Below, in pieces: positions 48,037-57,585 of a stretch of 64,000 nt of DNA (positions are counted from its first letter, which is position 1; each line of letters opens with the position of its first letter). The position numbers and the translations under genes were made by a program. The notes below the pieces were generated by a model, which saw only the letters and a list, made by a program, of their open reading frames with translations, was not told the origin of the DNA and made no database searches. Source of the DNA: Acidobacteriaceae bacterium dw_441 (GTDB taxonomy: Bacteria > Acidobacteriota > Terriglobia > Terriglobales > Acidobacteriaceae); assembly GCA_018449715.1 (NCBI GenBank), contig JAAVVA010000001.1, positions 1,860,001-1,924,000 on the forward strand. The letters run 5' to 3'.

Positions 48037-49133
48037 ACGCACTCCTTTCGTTCCACAAAACGGTGGTGAAGAGGAACGAGTACATCGTCCGCCCCAAACC
48101 CGCCAGACTTCAAGATGACATGGATACCATCGAGAACACCACCTTTGGCAATCCCCTGCGGCAGCCCCGGAGCAAACTCCTTCGTCAGCCGCAGCGACTG
48201 CGTCCCCAGCGCACGGCACACCAGCATCGCCGTATCTCCTCCGGTCATCAGGCAACACGCAATGCCCTGCGCGCTCAGCTGCTCGACAGAGCGGCGTATC
48301 TGCTCCTCCGTCGTCACGCCGCGCACCACATTCAAAAGGACAACCTGAGGCTCCGGCCCACATCCGACAAACTCATCCATCTTTGCTTCGAGCACTTGAG
48401 CGCTCAACTTCAATCGCTCGACCTGCTTCTTCGTCACAGGATGATCGCTCCCCACGAACAACACCACCGCACCCTCCGCAGGCCAGCTCTCATGCCGTTG
48501 CGGCAACGCAGGAATTCCCGCAGCCAGCGCAAACGCCAGCCCACCCGAGCCGATCCAGAGAACACGTCCGCCGCCTCTGCGCGCCTCTGCGACCGTGCGA
48601 ACAAGATCCTCCTGTGATTCCGCATCACACAACACAACGCCCTTTCCCTGCTCATGAAGAGCATTTCCCACACGAAGCAAAACAACCTCACTCAACCCAG
48701 CAGCACGCAATCCCTCGCGAAGATCAACCGCTCTAGACTGCCCGGCCTCGCGAATATGCAGCACGCCATCACGCACCGTCCTTCCCATCGCCGGATAGGC
48801 CGGACTCAACACAACAAGATCATGCGGCACACTTTCCACCGCCGCGCGAATCTCTGCAAAGGTATTGCCGCGAAAAACTGAGTCAATCTTCTTGAAGACC
48901 TCGCACGCTCCCGCCGCCCGCGCCAGTGCATCTCGCACTCTCCGAGCGGAGTCCTCTTCCGCAAGCTCCCGGCTCTCCGTGCTGACGGCCCACGCCCTAT
49001 CCACCCCAGGAGCAGCCTCGCGGTCCAGCATCACCTCCACCGCAAGACCGCGCTCGGCAAAGGCCACCGCCGAGTCGCACGCCCCGGTAAGGTCATCCGC
49101 AACCACCGCGAACCGTGCCCTCTGCTCTTCCAT
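48033..49133 (-). CDS. Four-carbon acid sugar kinase (DUF1537 family)
   Basis: 366 aa from ATG 49133 (AAGG at good spacing); the GTG at 49151 has no ribosome-binding site. N-terminal domain VVADDLTGACDSAVAFAERG with the family DDLTGA motif, KKIDSVFRGN, VLSPAYPAMGR, and C-terminal nucleotide-binding domain VGSDHPVTKKQ, LMTGGDTAMLVCRAL and ILKSGGFGADD. Known members phosphorylate threonate, erythronate or similar acids, passing product to PdxA2 encoded in overlap downstream. Slightly short for the family. Confidence 0.9.
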   Translation of the reverse strand: MEEQRARFAVVADDLTGACDSAVAFAERGLAVEVMLDREAAPGVDRAWAVSTESRELAEEDSARRVRDALARAAGACEVFKKIDSVFRGNTFAEIRAAVESVPHDLVVLSPAYPAMGRTVRDGVLHIREAGQSRAVDLREGLRAAGLSEVVLLRVGNALHEQGKGVVLCDAESQEDLVRTVAEARRGGGRVLWIGSGGLAFALAAGIPALPQRHESWPAEGAVVLFVGSDHPVTKKQVERLKLSAQVLEAKMDEFVGCGPEPQVVLLNVVRGVTTEEQIRRSVEQLSAQGIACCLMTGGDTAMLVCRALGTQSLRLTKEFAPGLPQGIAKGGVLDGIHVILKSGGFGADDVLVPLHHRFVERKECV

Positions 49134-49160
49134 CCGCTCAGCCTTCCCCACGCGACAAAA

Positions 49161-49209
49161 CCTGAATTCAGGACACAGCCTTTTTACTTATCTATAGAGA
49201 AGAAGTAAA
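49161..49209 (-). promoter_or_regulatory. Promoter with spacer dyad and downstream palindrome before the acid-sugar kinase gene
   Basis: Minus strand TTTACT (49209-49204), 17-base spacer, TAAAAA (49186-49181): 4 of 6 matches in each box. The spacer is almost filled by the near-palindrome CTTCTCTATAGATAAG (49202-49187). A perfect 12-base palindrome CCTGAATTCAGG follows at 49161-49172, just after the expected start point. Both are candidate operators for the kinase/pdxA2 operon; the regulator is unknown. Confidence 0.45.
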
Positions 49210-49409
49210 TCCGCGCATCCCCACAGCCGTCCTTCCGAGCGAAGCGAAGAATCTCAGTATTTCGTTCGTACCACCCCTCCGCCACAACGCACAGAAAAAT
49301 CAACCGCATCCATTCCACCCATAAAAAAACCACAACATTCCGCGCCATTCGTGTTTATTCCATCAGTAGCATCCGGCAGCGCAGCCGCTGCCATAAGGAG
49401 CAGATTCAC

Positions 49410-49877
49410 ATGATGAAACGCATTCTTCTCTCTTCCACTCTGGCCGTTACTCTCTCCGCTACGGCCGCCTTCTGCCAGCAGCCCTCCCAGCAGCCCGCGA
49501 ACAACGATGCCCCCGCCACGCAGCAGGACCAGCAGCATCCCGGCCACCGTTTCCATCGCGGCCAGCACCCCTTCGATCCCCAGAAGGCCGCGCAGCGCAT
49601 GGGCAAGCGCCTCGGCCTGACCGACGACCAGGTCGCCAAGATTGAACCCATCCTCGCCACCCAGCAGCAGAAGATCGCCGCGCTCCGTTCCGACTCCAGC
49701 CTCTCCAAGGACCAGCGCCGCGAGCAGTTCCGCTCCATCGCCAAGGACACCCATACCCAGCTCTCCAGCGTCCTCACCCCCGAGCAGCTAGAGAAGCTCC
49801 AGTCCGCCCGTCACTTCCACGGCAAGCGCCAGCACCAGTCGCAGCAGGATTCCTCCGCCGCGCCGACTGCCAGCTAA
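49410..49877 (+). CDS. Spy/CpxP-like periplasmic LTXXQ protein
   Basis: 155 aa, ATG 49410 after AAGGAG. Signal peptide (cleavage near AFCQ, residue 23), a Gln/Pro/His-rich segment, then a helical hairpin with LGLTDDQVAKIEPIL and LTPEQLEKLQ, the repeated LTxxQ motif of Spy/CpxP proteins. Such proteins act as ATP-independent periplasmic chaperones or metal/stress responders. The His/Gln-rich ends are typical of acidobacterial copies. Terminator directly downstream. Confidence 0.88.
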   Translation: MMKRILLSSTLAVTLSATAAFCQQPSQQPANNDAPATQQDQQHPGHRFHRGQHPFDPQKAAQRMGKRLGLTDDQVAKIEPILATQQQKIAALRSDSSLSKDQRREQFRSIAKDTHTQLSSVLTPEQLEKLQSARHFHGKRQHQSQQDSSAAPTAS

Positions 49878-49902
49878 CCCACTGTTCCCATACCTCTTCA
49901 CC

Positions 49903-49937
49903 GGGGAGGTCGCCCAAAGCGGCTTCCCCATCTTTTT
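49903..49937 (+). terminator. Intrinsic terminator after the Spy-like gene
   Basis: GGGGAGGTCGC-CCAAA-GCGGCTTCCCC stem (49903-49929) followed by ATCTTTTT. Confidence 0.85.
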
Positions 49938-49998
49938 CGTACCAATCTCAATACCTCTTTCCGAGCATTTCCGCCCATCTCTTCCGTAAACTGTGGAA

Positions 49999-51282
<1,284 letters not shown>

Positions 51283-51300
51283 CTCATCCTGATCACGCAG

Positions 51301-51341
51301 TTTGGGGATACGTAACTCATCAAGTTACGTATCCCCAAATT
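51301..51341. terminator. Long perfect stem-loop between murA and GNAT gene
   Basis: A perfect 17-bp inverted repeat TTTGGGGATACGTAACT ... (51301-51317 and 51323-51339) with a 5-base loop CATCA, followed by TTCTTT. It would terminate murA. The right arm encodes the last residues and stop of the convergent GNAT gene. Confidence 0.85.
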
Positions 51342-51795
51342 CTTTCCAAGAGGCCACCGCATCCAGACCCGGCCCATAAAACCCCTGCAACGACTCCACC
51401 TTCTCATACCGCATTCGCTCATAGAACCGAAGCGCCGTATGGTTTTCCGTGAAGACGTGCAGCAGCATCCCGCTTCCCTTCCAGCCGCGCACCCACTCCT
51501 CCGCCGCCGTCAGTAGTCTCTCTCCAATCCCCTGCCCCCGAAACTTCTTCGCGACATCGATCGTGACCAGGTAGCCGAACTCCTCCATCGCGGCCCTCTC
51601 ACGATGCACGATGCAGAACCCCACAATCTCGCTCCCCTTTGCCACCACCCACACCCAGGCGTTCTTCGCTTCGGCAAACTGCCGCATCGCATCCCTGCTG
51701 AACCGGAACGGCGGGGCGAAACACTCCGCATCCAGTTCGACCATCGCCTCCAGGTCCGCCCGCTTATACTCGCGCTCGATCATCTCTTCCAGCAT
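51325..51795 (-). CDS. GNAT-family N-acetyltransferase
   Basis: 156 aa. Acetyl-CoA-binding motif A is visible as VAKKFRGQGIGERLLTAAEEW (R/Q-x-x-G-x-G/A), and motif B near LHVFTENHTALRFYERMRYEKV. RimI-like overall, but substrate unknown. The start may be ATG 51795 or 51783. The C-terminal codons lie in one arm of the murA terminator stem. Confidence 0.88.
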   Translation of the reverse strand: MLEEMIEREYKRADLEAMVELDAECFAPPFRFSRDAMRQFAEAKNAWVWVVAKGSEIVGFCIVHRERAAMEEFGYLVTIDVAKKFRGQGIGERLLTAAEEWVRGWKGSGMLLHVFTENHTALRFYERMRYEKVESLQGFYGPGLDAVASWKEFGDT

Positions 51796-51829
51796 CTCAT
51801 CCGCCTCATCTATCGCGCATCAAGCAGAA

Positions 51830-51858
51830 CGAGGCCAGGGGGGGAAACCCTGGCCTCG
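51830..51858. terminator. GC-rich hairpin downstream of the PEP-CTERM gene
   Basis: Perfect 11-bp stem CGAGGCCAGGG/CCCTGGCCTCG around GGGGAAA. Little T-tail, so a weak terminator or RNA 3' end for the gene at 52012-52653. Confidence 0.5.
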
Positions 51859-52011
51859 CCTCCAAAGCCATACCATACGGCTTCAGATGCAGTTCAACAC
51901 AGACAGATCAAACCAATGGAAGAGGGTCGTAGAATCTCCTCCGGGCGGGCCTTTCTCTGAGACCCTCCCGGATGGCCGGACAAGCCCATCGGCTCACCCG
52001 GAGTATTGCTC

Positions 52012-52653
52012 TTATCCCCGCACCTTCAGCCTGCGGAGCGATCCTGCAAAGCCAACCAGCCCCGTGCCCAGCATCAGCAGCGTCGAGGGCTCCGGAGTCA
52101 CTGCCATCGGGGGCGACGGAGGAGTCGTAGGCGTCGGAGCGGAACCGATCATATCCTGCGGCTGGCCATCGCGGTGCGACCAGCTCGTCGGGATATAGAA
52201 CAGGAAATCATCCAGAAAGTTCTCCGTGTAGTCGAAGCTCTTGGAGGCCTTCACCAGGTCCTTGGCCCACTTCGTCGTGTCCGCATTCTTGTCGAAGATG
52301 GACCACAACGCATCCTGCACATCCTGGTTCGTGTAGACGTGGCCGTTTTTGCCCGTCTCGCCCAACATGCTATAGATGTACGCTTCCTGCTCGTACTTGA
52401 AGTCCGTGCTGTGCGTATTTTCCGTGTAGAAGTGGTCGCCCGAGTAGGCGGTCGCCCGCCACACCTCACCCTGATAGATCGTTCTGAAATCATCCAGGCA
52501 GAACAGGTTGACATCGTCCATGCCATTCAGCACCAGGTGATAGGGGCCGGTCTCGCCGCCATGGACCGATCCCACATACTTCAACGTATCCGCCTTCGCC
52601 AGACCAGAAAGAGCGACAAAACCAAGAACAGCCGACCAGATCTTTCTCTTCAC
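52012..52653 (-). CDS. PEP-CTERM sorting-signal protein
   Basis: 213 aa. Sec signal peptide (MKRKIWSAVLGFVALSGLAKA), a mature domain of unknown fold rich in aromatic and acidic residues, a Thr/Pro linker (SAPTPTTPPSPP), then PEPSTLLMLGTGLVGFAGSL and a basic tail RRLKVRG: the PEP motif, hydrophobic span and Arg-rich end recognised by exosortase. It should be processed and released to the surface or exopolysaccharide matrix. No exosortase gene is in the window. A sigma54-type promoter lies upstream (52837-52852). Confidence 0.92.
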   Translation of the reverse strand: MKRKIWSAVLGFVALSGLAKADTLKYVGSVHGGETGPYHLVLNGMDDVNLFCLDDFRTIYQGEVWRATAYSGDHFYTENTHSTDFKYEQEAYIYSMLGETGKNGHVYTNQDVQDALWSIFDKNADTTKWAKDLVKASKSFDYTENFLDDFLFYIPTSWSHRDGQPQDMIGSAPTPTTPPSPPMAVTPEPSTLLMLGTGLVGFAGSLRRLKVRG

Positions 52654-52836
52654 AGGAATCTCCTTGAATTACGTCTTGAACTTTCAGGGCCGCCGCCGGT
52701 AACTAGGAGACGTTCCCCCCTTTGCACATCTCCTGCGGGAACCGGTTCGTTGCCGCAGGGTCGTTCCTCTCGACGGAAAACGTTCCCTGTAAAACGAGGA
52801 CCGCTCAACGTCATTCGCTGCTTTTCTTCTGCTTAG

Positions 52837-52852
52837 TGCAAATCTTCGGCCA
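52837..52852 (-). promoter_or_regulatory. Sigma54 (RpoN) -24/-12 promoter of the PEP-CTERM gene
   Basis: Minus strand TGGCCGAAGATTTGCA (52852-52837): GG and GC are separated by exactly 10 bases and the -12 element is TTGCA, as in the sigma54 consensus TGGCAC-N5-TTGCA. Transcription would begin near 52826, about 170 bases before the start codon. Confidence 0.6.
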
Positions 52853-52896
52853 TTCGTAAAATTCAGGAAATTCCCGGATAAACCCTCCTCATTTGT

Positions 52897-52930
52897 GTCA
52901 AAACAAAACAGTCCAGAGAAAAGTTTTGAC
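52897..52930 (-). promoter_or_regulatory. Candidate enhancer-binding dyad upstream of the sigma54 box
   Basis: Perfect 8-bp inverted repeat GTCAAAAC (52897-52904) and GTTTTGAC (52923-52930) separated by 18 bases, about 70-105 bases upstream of the predicted start point, the usual range for a sigma54 activator site. PEP-CTERM systems often encode the sigma54-dependent regulator PrsR; binding by it is inference. Confidence 0.45.
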
Positions 52931-53016
52931 CTTCAGTGGCAATTCATTTCACAGGAAATGCCCCTGTTTGTCCTTTTCGATTCAGCCATTTGCCGAGCCT
53001 GCGCTATCCTCCCCGT

Positions 53017-54150
53017 ATGCGCCTCCTGCCCCTTGCGGCCCTGTTGATGGCCTCCCTTCCTGCTCTGTCACAGTTCCAGATGCAGGACTCCCACACCACC
53101 GCCAGCCTGCGAGGCATTCACAACGTCGGCCACGGCATCGTCTGGGCCAGCGGAACCGAGGGCACGGTCCTCCGCACCACCGACGACGGAGCCAACTGGC
53201 AGGCCTGCGCCGTCCCACCCAACGCCGAACGCCTCGACTTCCGCGGCATCCAGGCCTTCGATTCCGAAACCGCTATCGTCATGTCCTCCGGCCCCGGCGA
53301 CCTCTCCCGCCTCTACAAGACCACCGACGGCTGCCGAACCTGGAAGCTCCTCCTCACCAACCCTGACAAGGACGGCTTCTGGGACGCCATCCAGTTTTCT
53401 CATTCCCCAGGGAACAGCAAATCAAGCAAATGCTTTGGAGAAGTTGTCGGCGATCCCATCAACGGGCATTTCGCTCTCTTTCTCACCGTTGACTGCGGCG
53501 ATAGTTGGGAGAAGCAAATTCGAGAATCTCCTCCCTCTCTTGCAGGAGAAAGCCTCTTTGCCGCGAGCAATTCTTCTCTTTCGGTTCAACATCAGGGATC
53601 TCGAATCTTCGTCACCGGAGGAAAGAGCGGCGCTCGGATTTTGAGGTTCTGGGTTGGCTTCGATGACACAACTGACAGTTTTTCCGATCATGTGGCTCCG
53701 GGAACCAGCTCATTTCGCGTCGTCTCACGAGGCTGGATTGTCGAGTCGTTACCAAATTCGAGGCCTTCGGAGTCTTCAGGTGCCTTCTCTGTTGCGGAGA
53801 ACAGAATTGGTCGTCAGGTGATCGTCGGAGGGGATTACAAACAACCCGATAAGGGACTGGCCTGGTATCAGGAGCGATATGCGTTAAGCCACACTCTCCC
53901 CCACGGCTACCGCAGCGCGGTCGCCTATGACGAAGCCACGAAGACATGGATCACTGTAGGACCCAACGGCACGGACATCTCCCGCGACGACGGCCTCAAC
54001 TGGAGTGCATTAAAACCATCCCCCCAGGACCAGCCCGACGCAGACAGGAACTGGAACGCTCTATCTCTCCCTTTTGTCGTCGGTCCAAAGGGACGCATCG
54101 GCAAACTCCACCCCAACGCTCTGCCCTCCGCCGGTCACGAACAGGATTAA
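53017..54150 (+). CDS. Exported Ycf48/BNR-like propeller protein
   Basis: 377 aa from ATG 53017, giving a clean signal peptide (MRLLPLAALLMASLPALSQ). Asp-box turns TTDDGANW, TTDGCRTW, TVDCGDSW and SRDDGLNW mark a sialidase-/Ycf48-type beta-propeller, a frequent exported family in acidobacteria without settled function. Base composition drops visibly between about 53390 and 53890 compared with both ends of the gene, although the frame stays open. Confidence 0.85.
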   Translation: MRLLPLAALLMASLPALSQFQMQDSHTTASLRGIHNVGHGIVWASGTEGTVLRTTDDGANWQACAVPPNAERLDFRGIQAFDSETAIVMSSGPGDLSRLYKTTDGCRTWKLLLTNPDKDGFWDAIQFSHSPGNSKSSKCFGEVVGDPINGHFALFLTVDCGDSWEKQIRESPPSLAGESLFAASNSSLSVQHQGSRIFVTGGKSGARILRFWVGFDDTTDSFSDHVAPGTSSFRVVSRGWIVESLPNSRPSESSGAFSVAENRIGRQVIVGGDYKQPDKGLAWYQERYALSHTLPHGYRSAVAYDEATKTWITVGPNGTDISRDDGLNWSALKPSPQDQPDADRNWNALSLPFVVGPKGRIGKLHPNALPSAGHEQD

Positions 54151-54152
54151 AC

Positions 54153-54190
54153 GCAACATCCCGCCACAGGGACGGGATGTTGCATTTAAT
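54153..54190. terminator. Bidirectional terminator between Ycf48-like gene and mqnE
   Basis: GCAACATCCCG (54153-54163) and CGGGATGTTGC (54173-54183), an 11-bp perfect stem with a 9-base loop, flanked by ATTAAA and ATTTAAT. Confidence 0.8.
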
Positions 54191-54224
54191 CGTCACCGGC
54201 GAATCACCCGGAAGCACCGAACCA

Positions 54225-55397
54225 CTAAACCGCGATCGTAAAGCTATCCTCGGTCCGGGTCACAGCGCGATACATCGTATCCCGCTCGAACGGCTCGCGC
54301 CCGGCCTCGGTAATCAGCCGGATCAAATCCTTCCGCCGCATTCCCTGCGGAGTCGTCGCACCGGCGTCGTGATAAATCTTCTCCTCGACCACGGTACCGT
54401 CAATGTCGTCTGCTCCGAAGCGAAGCGAGATCTGCGCAATCTTCGGCGTCACCATCTGCCAGTAGCTCTTGATGTGCGGGAAGTTATCGAGCATCAGGCG
54501 GCCAACAGCAATCTGCTTGATGTCCAGCATCCCCGTCGTCCGCGGAATATGCTCCAGAGCCGTGTTGTCCGGGTGGAAGGCCAGAGGAATAAAGGTCTGG
54601 AAGCCGCCCGTATCATCCTGCACCTCGCGCAGCCGAACCAGGTGGTCCACACGGTCCTCTTCATTCTCCACGTGGCCATATAGCATCGTCGCGTTCGACC
54701 GCAACCCGATCTTGTGCGCCATCCGAGCCGTCTCCAGCCACTCCGAGCCGTCGATCTTGTGGTCGCAGATGATGTGCCGAATGCGGTCCGCGAAGATCTC
54801 CGCGCCGCCGCCGGGCATCGAATCCACACCCGCCGCCTTCATCCTCTCCAGCGTCTCCGGGATCGTCATCTTGCCGCGCTTGGCAAGAAACGCCACCTCG
54901 ACCATCGTGAAGGCCTTGATGTGGACCTTCGGAAACCGTTCCTTCAGACCGCTCACCAGGTCCATGAAGTACTCGAACGGAAGGTCGGGATGCAGACCGC
55001 CGACGATGTGGAACTCGGTCACGGCCTCGGTATAGCCCTTGCCCGCCGTCTCCCAGGCCTCTTCAAGGGCCATCGTGTAGGTTCCCTCTTCGCCCTTCTT
55101 ACGTCCGAAGGCGCAGAGCCTGCACGACGCAACGCAGACGTTGGTCGGGTTGATGTGACGGTTCACGTTGAAGTAGGCGATGTTGCCATGCAGCTTCTCG
55201 CGCACGTAGTTCGCCAGCCAGCCCACGGCCAGAATATCGCCGCTGCGGTACAAGGCCACTCCGTCCTCGAAGCTCAGCCGCTCACCGGCCAGAACCTTCT
55301 CAGCGATCGGCTCCAGCGCCCGATCGTCGGTCTGAAAGGAATGCCGCGGACGCGAAGTCACCGCTTGGGGGCCTGCCGTAGTCACATCGAAGCTCAT
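54225..55397 (-). CDS. mqnE: Aminofutalosine synthase (futalosine menaquinone pathway)
   Basis: 390 aa radical SAM enzyme. Cluster motif C88-x3-C92-x2-C95 (CVASCRLC), VTEFHIVGGLHPDLPFEYF, AFTMVEVAFLAKRGKM, SMPGGGAEIFADRIRHIIC, RSNATMLYGHVEN and IPLAFHPDNTALEH match MqnE and distinguish it from MqnC/CofH. It joins SAM with 3-[(1-carboxyvinyl)oxy]benzoate to give aminofutalosine, so the host makes menaquinone by the futalosine route. The rest of the pathway is not in the window. Confidence 0.93.
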   Translation of the reverse strand: MSFDVTTAGPQAVTSRPRHSFQTDDRALEPIAEKVLAGERLSFEDGVALYRSGDILAVGWLANYVREKLHGNIAYFNVNRHINPTNVCVASCRLCAFGRKKGEEGTYTMALEEAWETAGKGYTEAVTEFHIVGGLHPDLPFEYFMDLVSGLKERFPKVHIKAFTMVEVAFLAKRGKMTIPETLERMKAAGVDSMPGGGAEIFADRIRHIICDHKIDGSEWLETARMAHKIGLRSNATMLYGHVENEEDRVDHLVRLREVQDDTGGFQTFIPLAFHPDNTALEHIPRTTGMLDIKQIAVGRLMLDNFPHIKSYWQMVTPKIAQISLRFGADDIDGTVVEEKIYHDAGATTPQGMRRKDLIRLITEAGREPFERDTMYRAVTRTEDSFTIAV

Positions 55398-55438
55398 AGT
55401 ACGATTCTAATCCTCATCCCGCCCAAAAGAAGCGGGTT

Positions 55439-57457
55439 TTAGTGCATCGCGACTTCCGCCGAGTTCACCATCTCCGGCTGAATCACGACACCGTCGAACA
55501 TCGTCGCCGCCACCAGGTGATTCCCGACCGGACGCACCAGACGCAGGTTCCACCCCGTATTCCAGTAGCTCACCTTCCGGTCCGGCAGGTGGACCGAGTA
55601 CGCGATGGTCGTGGGGCTGTTCGCCGTAATCAGAACCCTCTCCCCCTTCTCGTCATAGAAGAGGCTGTTGATACCGCGAACAGTAAGGCCTGGAACCGCG
55701 TGCCACGAGACGCCCTTGTTCTCCGAAACGAAGACGCCCTCCTGCCCGCCGATCCAGATTCCTCCCAGGTCATCCACTGCGACCGAGGTAATCTGCGTAA
55801 GCTCCGAAGGAATCGTCAGGGAAGACCAGGTCCGCCCGTTATTGATAGAAATCGTCGCCGTCGTCAGCGAAGTCGCCACAACCGCCGACCGCGAGGAGGC
55901 GATCGTGTACCAGACGTGTCCCTGAGGAGGAGCGGTCAGTGACCAACTCTGCCCCGCGTCCGAACTCTTCAGGACCCCCTCCGAGGTAGCAGCAAAGGTC
56001 TGATCCACATCGCGCGTGAAAGCAAAAACCGCTCCATCGAAGTCGCTCGCCGCAACCTTCGGAGCCGGTCTGGCAGTCGTCTTGGCAACCGCCTTGCGCA
56101 CCCCGGTCTTCGCCGTCGAGGCAGGAGCAACAGCAGCAGCCACAGACGTCGTCAGCGAGACACGGCTGACCTTACCCCAGATCTCGCCGTTCAGTCGGTA
56201 AATTCCGTGCCTTGTTCCCGCAAGAATCGTCCCATCCGAAGTTTGCCCAAGGCTGAGAACATCGTGCCGATCCAGCCCCGCGCTCTTCTGCACCCAGGTC
56301 AGGCCGCCGTCGGTGCTGGCAAAAACTCCGCCCCACTCCTTGTCGTTCACCACGCCGACATAGATCGTTCCGACGTGACGAAAATCATCGACGTATGAGA
56401 TCACCTGACGCGCCGAAAAACCGTCGTTCGTCGAACGGAAGCTGGCTCCACCATCGTTCGAGATGAGCACGCCGCCGCGGTCCGTCGCCAGCATCACACG
56501 GTTCGTATCGTCAGGGCTAATATAGACATCGTTGACGATCAGCTCCGGCCCCGTGGTACGAGCCCACGTCTTCCCCGAATCCGTCGTGCGATACAGCCCC
56601 TCCGTCGTTCCTGCAAAGACGATGTTCAGGTTCTTCGGGTCCTGCATCAGAACACGCGTTCTCCGCGCCGTCGAGGGGATGCCCTGAATCTTCTGGAATC
56701 GCGCACCCGCCGATTCGCTCTTATAAATACCCGAGCAGGCGCTGGCATAAACAACGCTTGGATCCTTCGGGTCGATGATGATCGAGAAGACGTCGGAGTC
56801 GTCGATGACGCCCTCCTTAATATTCGACCAGTGAGCGCCGTCATCCGAGGTCTTCCAGGGGAGGTGCCAGGTTCCGGCGTAGATGATCTTCGGATCCTTC
56901 GGGTCAATCGCAATCGACTCGACCTCGTGAATCTCCTGGCTGCCTTCGGGGCTGATGAGCTTCCAGCTCACGCCTCCATCAACGCTCTTATAAACACCCT
57001 TCAGTGTTCCCGCGACAAAGGTGTTTGGATCCGACGGAGTGCCGACGAGCGCGAGAACTGATTGCCCGCGCAGCTCCGGCGCAGAGGACCATGTCGTTCC
57101 CGCGTCTTTGCTGATGAAGAGGCCGCCATCGGTGCTTCCCAGGGCCCATGCCCCTGCCAGAATTCGTCCCGGCACCGCCGGGTCGATAACGATGTTATCG
57201 AGGACAAGATTGTCCCGTTTCGCGACACGTGCAAGCCGCTTCCACTGCACTCCGCTATTGCGCGATTCGTAGATCCAGCCGTTCGCGGTACCGAGGTAAA
57301 GATGCTGGCTGTTATGCGGATCGGCCGCGATAGCGCGCGCATCGCCGCCATCCGGTCCAAAGGGAAGCCACTCCACCATTCCGGCCTCAGACCGGGGGGT
57401 GAGTAAAGCCAAGGCGATGAACAGTGCACAAAAGATACGTCCAGGTTTATGTCGCAT
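55439..57457 (-). CDS. Exported Asp-box/VPS10-like propeller protein
   Basis: 672 aa from ATG 57457 with signal peptide (GRIFCALFIALALLTPRSEA). Many Asp-box turns (SRNSGVQW, SKDAGTTW, SVDGGVSW, TTDSGKTW, SNDGGASF, STDGGLTW, SSDAGQSW, SINNGRTW, SENKGVSW) indicate two propellers of the sortilin/VPS10-like type, interrupted by an Ala/Lys-rich linker around residues 445-475. No catalytic site recognised. Second large propeller protein of this window, unrelated in neighbours. The 41-base gap to mqnE allows co-transcription. Confidence 0.85.
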   Translation of the reverse strand: MRHKPGRIFCALFIALALLTPRSEAGMVEWLPFGPDGGDARAIAADPHNSQHLYLGTANGWIYESRNSGVQWKRLARVAKRDNLVLDNIVIDPAVPGRILAGAWALGSTDGGLFISKDAGTTWSSAPELRGQSVLALVGTPSDPNTFVAGTLKGVYKSVDGGVSWKLISPEGSQEIHEVESIAIDPKDPKIIYAGTWHLPWKTSDDGAHWSNIKEGVIDDSDVFSIIIDPKDPSVVYASACSGIYKSESAGARFQKIQGIPSTARRTRVLMQDPKNLNIVFAGTTEGLYRTTDSGKTWARTTGPELIVNDVYISPDDTNRVMLATDRGGVLISNDGGASFRSTNDGFSARQVISYVDDFRHVGTIYVGVVNDKEWGGVFASTDGGLTWVQKSAGLDRHDVLSLGQTSDGTILAGTRHGIYRLNGEIWGKVSRVSLTTSVAAAVAPASTAKTGVRKAVAKTTARPAPKVAASDFDGAVFAFTRDVDQTFAATSEGVLKSSDAGQSWSLTAPPQGHVWYTIASSRSAVVATSLTTATISINNGRTWSSLTIPSELTQITSVAVDDLGGIWIGGQEGVFVSENKGVSWHAVPGLTVRGINSLFYDEKGERVLITANSPTTIAYSVHLPDRKVSYWNTGWNLRLVRPVGNHLVAATMFDGVVIQPEMVNSAEVAMH

Positions 57458-57530
57458 GGTCCTGATCAATAGTTTAGCGAAGCTGAATCCCGTTGCGTAG
57501 TTACTAAAGAAACAACAAAACACATAGCAA

Positions 57531-57567
57531 ACAAAAGGCTGGCCGGGAGAATTTCCCGGCCAGCCTT
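57531..57567 (-). terminator. Intrinsic terminator after the OmpA-like gene
   Basis: Perfect 14-bp stem AAGGCTGGCCGGGA/TCCCGGCCAGCCTT (57535-57548, 57554-57567) followed on the minus strand by TTTTGTTTG. Confidence 0.9.
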
Positions 57568-57585
57568 GTTAGGTACGTCCTGAGA

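Larger units (their letters stand above)
52654..53016. other. 363-base intergenic control region between PEP-CTERM and Ycf48-like genes
   Basis: No coding frame is supported. Besides the sigma54 box and dyad listed separately, it holds a perfect palindrome GAACCGGTTC (52739-52748) and three copies of CGTTCC (52711, 52762, 52781), which would fall in the roughly 170-base leader of the PEP-CTERM transcript. Nothing recognisable was found as promoter for the Ycf48-like gene at 53017. Confidence 0.6.
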
